Shown here piece after piece: positions 43,412 through 52,500 of a stretch of 64,000 nt of DNA. The DNA lies in the NCBI RefSeq assembly GCF_938045345.1, contig NZ_CALIMS010000006.1:62001-126000 (forward strand), in the 5' to 3' direction. Each line of letters starts with the position of its first letter. Position 1 is the first letter of the stretch. The notes beneath the pieces are model-generated. The model ran no database searches and had not been told where the DNA came from. It was given only the letters and a program-made list of their open reading frames with translations. This stretch comes from an uncultured Campylobacter sp. Lineage in GTDB: Bacteria; Campylobacterota; Campylobacteria; Campylobacterales; Campylobacteraceae. A program made the position numbers and the translations under genes.

Positions 43412-43996
43412 CTATTCGCCGCTATTGATGACGGTGGAATTTAGCCGCTTTATAAGCTCGTCAAAGCCCAAGCTTTGCGTTACGTCGCCTAGCTGCGAGC
43501 GGTAGGTCTGAATTAGGCTGACACCTACGATATCGACGTCGTAGATGCGCCAATCAGAGCCGTTAGGATAAAATTTAAAATCTATGTCGTAGTTTTTCTG
43601 CTCGCCGATGACCTGCGTTTTTAGCACGCGGCGCTTATCGCTCGGGCTTTGTTTGCTTAGCACCTTCATATCCTGATCAGTATAAAGCGAAAGTTTTTCG
43701 ATAAACGAGCGCTTTAGATGCGCTTCAAAGGCTTTATTAAATTCTGCGATCTGCGCCGGGCTAAGGCTTGCGTAATGCTTCGCAAGGGAGAGCTTCGCCA
43801 TCATCTTATAATCAAAATAGCCGTCGAAAAGCGCAAAAATTTTCGCTGGCTTTGCGTCTTTCGGGGTGCTGCTTCGCATAATATTTACGGCCTCGGCGAC
43901 CTTTTGGCTCATCACCGGCTCGATATCCGCATCGCTAATAGCGTGCGCCGAAATCAAAAGCGCTCCGCAAAGCGCTAGAACTTTTAAAATTTTCAT
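43412..43996 (-). CDS. MlaC-like periplasmic phospholipid-binding protein
   Basis: The 194-residue product has a signal peptide (cleavage after AHA near residue 19) and the MlaC/Ttg2D fold pattern: FDYKMMAKLSLAKHYASLSPAQIAEFNKAFEAHL followed by VDIDFKFY-type strands and IYDVDIVGVSLIQTYRSQ. Such proteins ferry phospholipids across the periplasm. It lies two bases after the mlaA homolog and 25 bases before the RND gene. Confidence 0.85.
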   Translation of the reverse strand: MKILKVLALCGALLISAHAISDADIEPVMSQKVAEAVNIMRSSTPKDAKPAKIFALFDGYFDYKMMAKLSLAKHYASLSPAQIAEFNKAFEAHLKRSFIEKLSLYTDQDMKVLSKQSPSDKRRVLKTQVIGEQKNYDIDFKFYPNGSDWRIYDVDIVGVSLIQTYRSQLGDVTQSLGFDELIKRLNSTVINSGE

Positions 43997-43998
43997 TT

Positions 43999-44718
43999 TT
44001 ATTCCTTTATTAATTTCTCGCGATTTTGCTCGTAAGCATCGCGCAAAAACGGATATAGATCCACCGCATCTTTGGTCATTTTTTCATAAAATTTCGGATC
44101 GCGCGAGTAGTCGTTAAATATTCTAAATCCATTGACGGAGTTTCGCACCGTGCCATCTTTAATATAATTTATCGGGTTTGAAAAATAATCTCCTACAAGT
44201 CCAGCTGTATCACGTAGATTGCTTTGTCCTAAGATCGGCCAGACGATGTGAGGACCCGCTGGCACGCCCCAATATCCGAGCGTCTGCCCGAAATCCTCGT
44301 CGTGGCGCGGAATCCCGTAGTATTTGCCCGCCATATCGTTAAGCCCGCCGAAGCCCACAGTCGAGTTGATCAAAAACCGCTTTGTCTCGTCCCAAGAATT
44401 TTCAAATTTGCCCTGCAACAGGTTGTTTACGAGTCTCATCGGATATAAAATATTATAGAAAAAATTTGAAAACGCGCCCTGAATCGGATCGGGCATTACG
44501 TAATCGTAACTGCTGGCTACGGGGGTTAGTATATATGAGTAAAATACGTCGTTGAAGCTCGTCATAACGCGGTTATAGCCGCTAAGCGGATCGAAAACCT
44601 CACGTTGCGCGAACTCCTCGTCAAAACCATCCGTATCGCTAGGCGCTACGTCTTGCTTTTGCGAGCAACCGCAGAGTGCCAATGCCGCGGCTAAGAATAT
44701 AAGTTTTATAAATTTCAA
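43999..44718 (-). CDS. mlaA: MlaA/VacJ-family outer-membrane lipoprotein
   Basis: The 239-residue product starts at a TTG preceded by GAAGGGTCACAT; an ATG 24 bases upstream would include that ribosome site. A signal with lipobox LCGC is followed by the VacJ core: FDPLSGYNRVMTSFND, NFFYNILYPMRLVNNLLQGK, RFLINSTVGFGGLNDMA, DEDFGQTLGYWGVPAGPHIVWPILG. MlaA removes misplaced phospholipid from the outer leaflet of the outer membrane. It is the first gene of the three-gene operon. Confidence 0.92.
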   Translation of the reverse strand: MKFIKLIFLAAALALCGCSQKQDVAPSDTDGFDEEFAQREVFDPLSGYNRVMTSFNDVFYSYILTPVASSYDYVMPDPIQGAFSNFFYNILYPMRLVNNLLQGKFENSWDETKRFLINSTVGFGGLNDMAGKYYGIPRHDEDFGQTLGYWGVPAGPHIVWPILGQSNLRDTAGLVGDYFSNPINYIKDGTVRNSVNGFRIFNDYSRDPKFYEKMTKDAVDLYPFLRDAYEQNREKLIKE

Positions 44719-44845
44719 ATGTGACCCTTCTTTATAAATCAAAGTGGCGATTTTACAAGTTTAAAGAAATTTTGTCAATAAAGGTAAAATTTCATATAGA
44801 ATTTCCCTCTTTATATCGCAGAATAAAGCCTGCAGCTCTTTAAGA

Positions 44846-44865
44846 AATATATCAGAGGATATATT
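44846..44865. promoter_or_regulatory. Inverted repeat upstream of modE, candidate operator
   Basis: AATATATC and GATATATT form a perfect eight-base inverted repeat with a four-base spacer, 36 bases before the modE ATG, in the gap between divergent mlaA and modE. The TATATA-rich half sites recall the known ModE operator (TATATA half sites), so autoregulation is plausible but unproven. Confidence 0.5.
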
Positions 44866-44901
44866 ATAAAATCACGTGAAAGTAAATAAGAAAGGATGAA
44901 A

Positions 44902-45690
44902 ATGGACGCAAAATTTGCTTTGGAATTCCTACTTGGCAAGGAAACATCGCTTCTAGCCAAGCACATTAAGCTGCTTAAGGCCGTAGATGAGACTAAAAGT
45001 ATTACAAAAGCCGCAGAGATCGTAGGAGTGTCGTATAAAAACGGCTGGGACGCGCTAAATTTAATCAACAACGCGAGCAAAAAACCCCTCATCGTCCGCA
45101 CTCAAGGCACAAAGAAAAATAGCGGCTCGGAGCTTACCCCTTACGCTCACAAGCTGATTCGCGCTTATGATGCTATCAGCCACGCGGGTGAGACATTTTT
45201 GAGTGAAATTTTAAAGCTTGACGAGATCACCGAAGAGAGCCTTTTAAGCTTAGAGAAGATCGGCATGAAGCTTTCTGCGCGCAATCAGCTAAGCGTTGAG
45301 ATTACGGATGTTCAAACAGGCGCTGTAAATTCTCAAATCACGGCTAAACTCGCAGGTAGCGAAATTTTATGTGCGACAGTAACCGTAGAGAGCGAAAAAA
45401 ATTTAGGGCTAAAGGTGGGCAAGGATGTGCTGTTTTTATTTAAGGCTCCAAGCGTCATCATCGCTAAAGAAGCCTCGGAGAAGCTAAAACTTAGTACGGC
45501 GAATCAAATCAAAGGCACGATTAGCGAGGTCAAAATCGGCGCGGTAAACGCAGAGATCTGTCTAGACACAAGCTCGCACCAAAATATCACCGCGATCATC
45601 ACGCGAGAATCTGCCACCGCGATGGCTCTGGGAGTAGGAGATGAGGTAACGGCGATCATCGAGCCTAGCGAGATCATTATTGGCGCGTAA
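44902..45690 (+). CDS. modE: ModE-type molybdate-responsive regulator
   Basis: The 262-residue protein has an N-terminal winged helix-turn-helix (~20-100, KHIKLLKAVDETKSITKAAEIVGVSYK, then WDALNLIN). Two C-terminal molybdate-binding Mop/TOBE domains follow (~125-190, ~196-262: ARNQLSVEITDVQTGAVNSQI and ANQIKGTISEVKIGAVNAEI). It senses molybdate and controls uptake and molybdoenzyme genes. I prefer the ATG at 44902, five bases after AAAGGA, over one six bases earlier. The mod transport genes follow. Confidence 0.92.
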   Translation: MDAKFALEFLLGKETSLLAKHIKLLKAVDETKSITKAAEIVGVSYKNGWDALNLINNASKKPLIVRTQGTKKNSGSELTPYAHKLIRAYDAISHAGETFLSEILKLDEITEESLLSLEKIGMKLSARNQLSVEITDVQTGAVNSQITAKLAGSEILCATVTVESEKNLGLKVGKDVLFLFKAPSVIIAKEASEKLKLSTANQIKGTISEVKIGAVNAEICLDTSSHQNITAIITRESATAMALGVGDEVTAIIEPSEIIIGA

Positions 45691-45749
45691 TAGGGTGAAA
45701 TTGGGTGCGCAAAATTTTAAAATTTAAGGCGTAAATTTAAAATTTTAGA

Positions 45750-45755
45750 TACAAT
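45750..45755 (+). promoter_or_regulatory. Probable -10 box of modA
   Basis: TACAAT after an AAATTTTAGA stretch, 36 bases before the modA ATG. Just downstream TCGG-TGAGAG-CCGA can form a small hairpin in the leader. Confidence 0.45.
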
Positions 45756-45791
45756 TCAATTCTCGGTGAGAGCCGAAAAGAAAGGCATAAA

Positions 45792-46559
45792 ATGAAGTTG
45801 AAAGCGGTGCTTTTAGGAATTTTAACCGCAGCCGCGCTTAGCGCAGGCGAGGTTAGCGTAGCAGCCGCTGCGAACACGACGTATGCGTTTGACGAGATCA
45901 AGGCGGAATTTGCCAAGCTACATCCGCAAACTACGCTAAATGTGAGCTTGGGTGCGAGCGGAGCGCTTAGTACGCAGATCAAAAACGGCGCGCCGTTTGA
46001 TATTTTTATGGCGGCGGATATGAAATTTGCAGACGATCTGCATAAAGAGGGCTTTGCGACGGCGCCTGCCAAAACTTACGCCAAAGGCAAAGTGGCGATG
46101 TTTAGCGTGCGCGGCGTAGATCTTAGCAAGGGGCTTGAAGCTTTAAAAGACCCTAGCGTAAAAACGATTTCGATAGCAAATCCAAAGACCGCTCCTTACG
46201 GCACCGCAAGCGTACAGGCCTTCCAAAAAGCGGGAGTTTACGATGAGATTAAAGGCAAAATCGTAGAAGCAAAATCGATCGGCGAGGCTCTTTCGCAAGC
46301 GCTTAAAGCTTCCGACGTCGGCTTTATCGCGGCTAGTGCGATGTATGCGCCTAAGATGGCAAAGGACGGCTGCAACGGCAAGCCTTGCAAGCAGGGCGAA
46401 AATTTCGTCTTGGTCGACACCAGCCTCTACGAGCCGATAGCTCAAGGCATGGTCGTGCTAAACCGCGCTAAAGACAACGCCGAAGCTAAGGCGTTTTATG
46501 ATTTTATCCTAAGCGATAAGGGCAAAGAGATCTTTGCTAAATACGGATACGAGTTTTAA
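45792..46559 (+). CDS. modA: Molybdate-binding periplasmic protein
   Basis: The 255-residue product has a signal peptide (cleavage after SAG near residue 18). It shows the ModA pattern: AAANTTYAFDEIKAEFAKLHP, SLGASGALSTQIKNGAPFDIFMAADMKFADDL, ANPKTAPYGTASVQAF. It binds molybdate or tungstate for the ModBC transporter. AGAAAGGC precedes the ATG; the mop gene overlaps its stop (TAATG). Confidence 0.94.
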   Translation: MKLKAVLLGILTAAALSAGEVSVAAAANTTYAFDEIKAEFAKLHPQTTLNVSLGASGALSTQIKNGAPFDIFMAADMKFADDLHKEGFATAPAKTYAKGKVAMFSVRGVDLSKGLEALKDPSVKTISIANPKTAPYGTASVQAFQKAGVYDEIKGKIVEAKSIGEALSQALKASDVGFIAASAMYAPKMAKDGCNGKPCKQGENFVLVDTSLYEPIAQGMVVLNRAKDNAEAKAFYDFILSDKGKEIFAKYGYEF

Positions 46560-46951
46560 TGATTAGAGCGAGAATCAACGAAATTTTACAAAAAGACGGC
46601 ATCCATTCTGTAGGATTTATCGCGGGCGGCATCAAGCTACGTGGCGTATTTCTGCAGCTAAGTAGCGAGCTTAAGGTGGGTAGCGAAGTTTACGTGGGCT
46701 TTAAAAGCACCGATGTGCTTTTATCTCGCGAAGCCCTAAGTGGTGTATCTAGCGAAAATGAAATTCACGGCAAGATTATGAGCCTAAGCTTGGGCGAAAT
46801 TCTATGCACGCTCAGGTTTGAAGGCAAGATAAGCTTTGATGTGCTCATTAGCGCGCATTCTGCGCAGGAGCTTGCTTTACGCGAGGGCGACGAGGTTTTC
46901 GCATACGTTAGCGCCACTGCGATATATATAGAAAAATATGATAACGATTGA
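46559..46951 (+). CDS. Mop-domain molybdate-binding protein
   Basis: The 130-residue cytoplasmic protein has two TOBE/Mop-like domains: GVFLQLSSELKVGSEVYVGFKSTDVLL and NEIHGKIMSLSLGEILCTLRFEGKISFDVLISAHSAQEL-EGDEVFAYVSATAIYI. It probably stores or buffers molybdate, as does the similar gene in the C. jejuni mod cluster. It overlaps modA and modC. Confidence 0.82.
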   Translation: MIRARINEILQKDGIHSVGFIAGGIKLRGVFLQLSSELKVGSEVYVGFKSTDVLLSREALSGVSSENEIHGKIMSLSLGEILCTLRFEGKISFDVLISAHSAQELALREGDEVFAYVSATAIYIEKYDND

Positions 46952-47786
46952 TTGTAAGAAAAAAATCAGTGATGATTTCTCGATTGATGCTCGCTTAGAG
47001 ATTAACAAAGGCTCGTTTGTGTGCCTATATGGGCGCAGCGGCAGCGGTAAGACTACACTGCTGCGCATTTTGGCTGGATTTTTGCGCGCAGATAGTGGTA
47101 GCATAAAAGACGGCGATCTCGTGCTACAAGAAGGCAATGAATTCTTAAGTGCGGGCAAGCGCAGGATCGGCTTTTTGTTTCAAGACTACGCACTTTTTGA
47201 GAATATGAGCGTGACAGGCAATCTGCTTTTTGCCAGAAACGATCCACAAAAAGCTGCAATGTTGCTTGAAATTTTAGAGCTTAGCGAGTTTGCAAAATCT
47301 GGCGTAGAGGGTCTTAGCGGCGGACAGAAGCAGCGCGTAGCACTTGCTCGCGCACTGATGCAAGAGCCTGAAATTTTGCTACTTGACGAGCCGCTTTCGG
47401 CGCTTGATTTTACGATGCGCGAAAAAATCCAAGAGTATTTGCTAAAGATTCACGAGCAGTTTCATCAGACCGTGATTTTGGTAAGCCACGACGTAAGCGA
47501 GATTTATAGACTTTGCAAGCGGGTTTATGAGATGAAGGACGGCAGGATCGTCCGCACCGGTACGCCGGAGGAAATTTTTCTTAAAACAAACGGCTCGCAG
47601 AAGTTTTCTTTCGCGGGCAAGATTGTCGATTTGCAAGCACGCGACGGGGTCAAAGTGGCTGTCGTAGCGATCGGCAGCCAGCTGTGCGAAGTGGTGCTAA
47701 GCAATGCAGAAGCCGATGGCTTGCAAGTAGGCGATGAGGTCAAAACAGGCGCCAAAGCCTTTAATATCACTCTGCGTAAAATTTAA
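46938..47786 (+). CDS. modC: Molybdate ABC transporter ATP-binding protein
   Basis: The 282-residue ATPase has the Walker A GRSGSGKTTLL near residue 33, signature LSGGQKQRVALARAL, Walker B ILLLDEPLSALD, the switch histidine in VSHD, and a C-terminal TOBE domain (~218-282). It drives ModB. It begins inside the mop gene. Its permease gene lies over 1 kb downstream rather than next to it. Confidence 0.93.
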   Translation: MITIDCKKKISDDFSIDARLEINKGSFVCLYGRSGSGKTTLLRILAGFLRADSGSIKDGDLVLQEGNEFLSAGKRRIGFLFQDYALFENMSVTGNLLFARNDPQKAAMLLEILELSEFAKSGVEGLSGGQKQRVALARALMQEPEILLLDEPLSALDFTMREKIQEYLLKIHEQFHQTVILVSHDVSEIYRLCKRVYEMKDGRIVRTGTPEEIFLKTNGSQKFSFAGKIVDLQARDGVKVAVVAIGSQLCEVVLSNAEADGLQVGDEVKTGAKAFNITLRKI

Positions 47787-48819
47787 ACTTACAGGCAAGC
47801 TTGGGCGCGCATAAGTGGGAAACTTCAACTAGATTAGAGATTTAATACAGGCTTTTATGGAATTTTACGTGGAATTTAGACGAGGAATTTTGCAAAATTT
47901 TAGCTGGATTTGCCCGTAAAATACGGTAAGATTTTAAAATTTTATTCGCATCGCGTTTAGATTTTCATGAAACATAAAAATTTAAACGCAGGCTAGAGCA
48001 AAATTGCAATGCGAGCCTAGATAGCGTGCGGAAATTAAGCTTTAAATTTTAGATTTTGCGCAGACAGGCGCCGTTAAATTCCTTCTTTGAATTTATTAAT
48101 TGGCGTGGTGGGTTTATTTTTAAATTTGGCGGCTTTTAGCTTACTTTTTTGGCAGGAGTTGCGCGAATTCTATCATGCGATTTTGGTAAAAAATTTAATG
48201 TGAAGCTTCGCGTAAACTTAAAATTTTCAGATTTAGAATTTCACCTGGATTTTGTGACTTTGAAATTTTAAAAGCTCTAACAGCTTGAAGCTTGCGTGTA
48301 AACTCGCTTAATAAGCTGTGGCAGGATTTCATTAACCCGGTTTTTTACATTTATGCGAAATTTTAATTTCGTCTTGTCGGGCTCAATCAAATTTCACTAG
48401 GTCGTTCGGAGGGCGTCGTTTAGCCTATCTTACGTGAAATTTGCGCTCAGATAAATCCTGCCCGCTTAAGTTTTAAAGCCTAGCGAAGCTTTTTGAAATT
48501 TAGCTCAGCAAAATTCGTGGTCTTAAAAATTTGCCGGCTTGGGTAGAGCTTAAAAGCTCAGCAGGATTTGCACGCTTGAAGGAATTTATTAGCCAAGCAA
48601 TTTATAAAATTCCGCCCAGTTTGGCTTGCGCGGAATTTTCAAAATTTCTATTTTGCTAAAGCTCTAGCTCTGCGCAGAATTTTTCAAAATTCTATTATGC
48701 AAAGCCTTATGACTATGAGGTTTGCGCAAATTCTATCTAGCCTTGCCTCTAAATTTTAAAGTAGGGCTAGGCTTTTAAGATTTTATAGTTTGGGCCCAGT
48801 GGCTCGGCTCGGAGGATAA
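47787..48819. other. 1-kb non-coding gap between modC and modB
   Basis: No open frame of useful length or recognisable protein remnant is seen in either strand. The stretch is made of AAATTTTAA, GGAATTTT, GAATTTTGC and TTAAATTT words with many short near-repeats such as AAAATTCTATTATGC / CAAAATTTCTATTTTGC around 48640-48700. GGCTCGGAGGATAA at its end is the modB ribosome site. Confidence 0.55.
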
Positions 48820-49509
48820 ATGTTTGAAATTCTAAAGGGGCTCGATTACACGCCGTTTCTCGTTTCATTAAAGCTTGCGGGCTTAACGACATTTGCGCTA
48901 TTTATCATCTGCGTGCCGCTCGCGTTTTTTATGGCGAGAAAAAATTTCCGCGGCAAAAGCGTGATTGAATCGATCATTTCGCTTCCGCTCGTACTTCCGC
49001 CTTCGGTACTAGGCTTTTATCTACTCGTTTTTCTCTCACCGTATTCGGTGCTGGGGGAGTTTTTCGACAAACACTTTGGGCTTCGGCTCGTATTTAATTT
49101 CAGCGGGCTCGTGATCGCGAGCTGTATCTACTCGCTGCCGTTTATGTTTTCGCCGCTGGTTTCGGGCTTTCGCTCGCTTCCGCGCTCGCTTTTTTGGGCG
49201 TGCGACTCGCTCGGCAAGGGCTATTTTTCCAAGCTTTTTCGCGTCGCGTTGCCAGCGATACGCCACTCCCTGCTTAGCGCCTTGGTAATCTGCTTTGCGC
49301 ATACGATGGGCGAGTTTGGCGTCGTGCTAATGATCGGCGGCAGCGTAAGCGAGCAGACCAAGGTTGCCTCCATTGCGATTTATGAAGCGACTGAGACGCT
49401 GGATTTTGCGCAGGCTCACGCATATTCGGCGCTGATGCTTATTTTTAGCTTTGCAGTGCTTTTGATTATGCATTTTTTGGGCGCGCGCGGAGCAAAAATC
49501 AAAGCTTAA
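48820..49509 (+). CDS. modB: Molybdate ABC transporter permease
   Basis: The 229-residue inner-membrane protein has about five helices and the ModB pattern: SLPLVLPPSVLGFYLL, then the EAA loop region SLGKGYFSKLFRVALPAIRHSLLSALVICFAHTMGEFGVVLMIGGSVS. It forms the channel for ModC-driven uptake. A strong GGAGGATAA precedes the ATG. Its own promoter is not obvious. Confidence 0.93.
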   Translation: MFEILKGLDYTPFLVSLKLAGLTTFALFIICVPLAFFMARKNFRGKSVIESIISLPLVLPPSVLGFYLLVFLSPYSVLGEFFDKHFGLRLVFNFSGLVIASCIYSLPFMFSPLVSGFRSLPRSLFWACDSLGKGYFSKLFRVALPAIRHSLLSALVICFAHTMGEFGVVLMIGGSVSEQTKVASIAIYEATETLDFAQAHAYSALMLIFSFAVLLIMHFLGARGAKIKA

Positions 49510-49532
49510 ATAGGCTTTAAAACGAAATTTGC

Positions 49533-49538
49533 TAAAAT
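49533..49538 (+). promoter_or_regulatory. Possible -10 box before the GGDEF gene
   Basis: TAAAAT 22 bases before the ATG at 49561, in an AT-rich AAATTTGCTAAAATCC context. Confidence 0.35.
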
Positions 49539-49560
49539 CCTGCAAAATTTGGAATTTGGC

Positions 49561-52500
49561 ATGAAAAACAAAAAAGACTTCGTTACCGAAAGATTTAACG
49601 CCGCCTTGATTCTAGGCGCTGCGCTGCTTACGCTTGTAGTAGTTTGCGAGATTAGCTTTTTGCGCACTAGGATCGCTACGCAGCTTGATTTGCGGACGCG
49701 CACGGCGATTACTTTACTTAAAAATACCGACGAGTCGCTTTTTAGCGAGCTTGAAATTCTAAAAGAAAATATCATTTCTTTAGATGCAAGGCACGAAGCT
49801 ACGCAAAGCGAGCTTTATGCGGATTTGATCCGCAACGTCGTAAAATCTTCTCATAGATTTGACGCTATTTTTTATCTGCGCGCCCGCGGCGCGGAGCAGG
49901 AGAGCTTAGCATATTTTTCATCGGATGGGCGCATTTCGGATCTTGGCGAGATACGGCTTGCGGATATCGCAAGCGAGCTAAAAAAGGATGAATGGGTATC
50001 GCGCTATATGATGATGGACGGGGCGTGGCGGTATTTTTTAATCAAGCGCGTAAACGCTGATTCGTATCTGCTAGGCTTTGCCAACACCGCTAGGCCGATT
50101 GCCAGGCTCTCTTCGCTGGGAGATATTTTGGTCTTTAATGCCGAAGGCAAATTTTTTAACGCTCCTGGCAGCGCAACCGATATATTAGGGCAGGATTTTG
50201 ATTTTTCGCGTCTAGGCGAAGTGGTAAGCTTTGAAGACGAATCGGGGCTAAGTTTTGCTTATCTTGCGAAATTTGGAGATAATTTCGTAATGGCTCGCGA
50301 ACGAGCCGGCTATTTTTTGGGCGCGGACGATTTTATCGTCGTAGCGCTAGCAGCAGCGATTTTAGCTTATTTAATCCTTCTAATTTCAAATTTTACGTTT
50401 TTAAAAAAGCGCGTTTTTATCCCGCTTGCGGCAGTTCAAAACGCGCTGCGCCAAGGGGATTATCACTCCAAAATTCGCGATATAGAAGCGCTAAATCCAC
50501 TGAACTCTGTCTTAGAAATTTCTAAATCCATAGACGAAGTTTTGAAGTCTAATTTGCGCCACGGAGATTTTAGCCTTAGCTTTAAAGATGCGCTAAAATA
50601 CAGCTCCCTTTCAGTGCTTAGCATCGATAACGTAGCAGGCACGATCGAAAGCGCTAGCAACGGCGCACGCGAGCTTTACGGCGATGACGTCGTAGGACGG
50701 AATATATTCGCGCTGCAAGCAGGCTCGTTTTACGATCACGCCTATCAAACCCAGCGCGCAAACTATGTCAAAGAAAACTATGTCGTAACCCGCCAAGAGA
50801 CCAAAAATGGCGTCAAAGACCTTTATGTTAAAAAATCTTATATCCGCGACGGAAGTAAAATTTCAACCCTTTTTGTGGTGCTCGATGCGTCAAAATATCG
50901 CAGATTTTACGATGAAACTAAGCAAAAATATGAGTATTTAAATCACGCGCCTATCGTTACACTCGTGTTTGACTACACTTCGGGCAAGATCGTAGATGCT
51001 AGCAAAAATATAAAAGAGCTTTGGGGCTACGAAGCGGCGCAGTTTTTAAGCGGTGAGATAAGGCTATGGGATTTGCTGGATGAAAAGGACGCGAATGAGG
51101 CTAAAAATGAAATTTTAAACCGCTTAGCCGATATGCCTTCAGAAGAGCTAAGCTTTTCTCAAAGCTATAAAATTCGCCATAATGATAATATCCGCTATAG
51201 CTACGAAGTGAGCATCTATGTCAAAAAGTCCGCCGCCAGGGCTGCGTTTTATTTTCAAAATATCGATGACGATGTTAAGGCGATCCGCGGCTTGCAGGAG
51301 GATTTGGACTTTTACCGCACCGTAATCGAGACTAGGAATTTTTGTACCTGCTTAATCGATCTTGATGCGCAGACGCTGTCGTTTGATAAAAATTACTTTA
51401 AAATTTTAAAATATCGCGGCAAAAGGCTAAATACTGCGATGAGCTTTGGGGAGTTTAGTTATGAAATTTACTTCGCGGATTTAGAAAATTTCAACAAAAT
51501 GATCCGCGAATGCACCGCCGGGCTTAGGAGCGATTTTAGCTGCGAATTCCGTCTGCGAAACGCCGCTAATGCCTATACTTGGATCAGTATGCAAGGCTAC
51601 GTCACCGAAAAGCACGGCTCTCACTCTCGCCTTGTAAAAACTACGCTCGAAGATATCAGCTCGCGAAAGCAGACGGAGCTGGAGTTAAATTTAAACGCCA
51701 ACGTCTTTTCGCGCTCGCTAGAGGCGATCTTAATCACAGATGAGAGCGGTCGCGTGCTGCGCGCTAATAACGCCTTTTATGAAATCACCGGCTATAGCGA
51801 AAGCCAAACCATCGGCAAAATTCCAAATTTCTTCGCTCCTATGGAGGGCGGGGCAGACGTGATGGAGAGGATTAGAAAAAATCTCGTCGGCAAACAGACC
51901 TCCTATAAAGATGAAATTTACGGACTAAAAAGAGGTGGTGGCACATTTCCTGCGTTATTTACGGCGATCGCGATAAAGGATGATTTTTCGCTTACCTCAA
52001 ATTTCATTTTGATGTTTACCGAAATTTCGCAGATCAAGCAAAAAGAGAGCGAGCTAGCCAAGATCGCCCATCACGACGCGCTTACCGGGCTTCCGAACAG
52101 GGTGTATTTTATGAAAGCCGCGCAGAGATTTACGGCAAATTCAGGCGAAAATTCCAAGCTTATGGCGGTGCTTTTCATCGATTTTGACGGCTTTAAGGCG
52201 ATCAACGACACCTACGGGCATGAGGTCGGCGATATGTTTTTGCAGGCTATCTCAAAGGCGATGAGTGGGCTACTGCGCAAGGGCGATATCTTAGCGCGCT
52301 TAGGCGGCGATGAGTTTGGCGCCATCATAGGTGATCTGCAAAGCAAGGATGCCGCGCATGTGCTATTAGATCGTCTGCTTGGAATTTCAAAGATGAAATT
52401 TAACCTCAAAGGCAACGAAATTAGCGCAAGCATCAGCGTTGGCGCAGCGTTTTACGACGGCAGCGAAAAGATCGATTTTCCAGGACTTTTATCGCGCGCA

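Noticed and set aside
47787..48819. Possible pseudogene between modC and modB
   Set aside because: I could not recognise any protein remnant in the frames; it is reported as non-coding instead.
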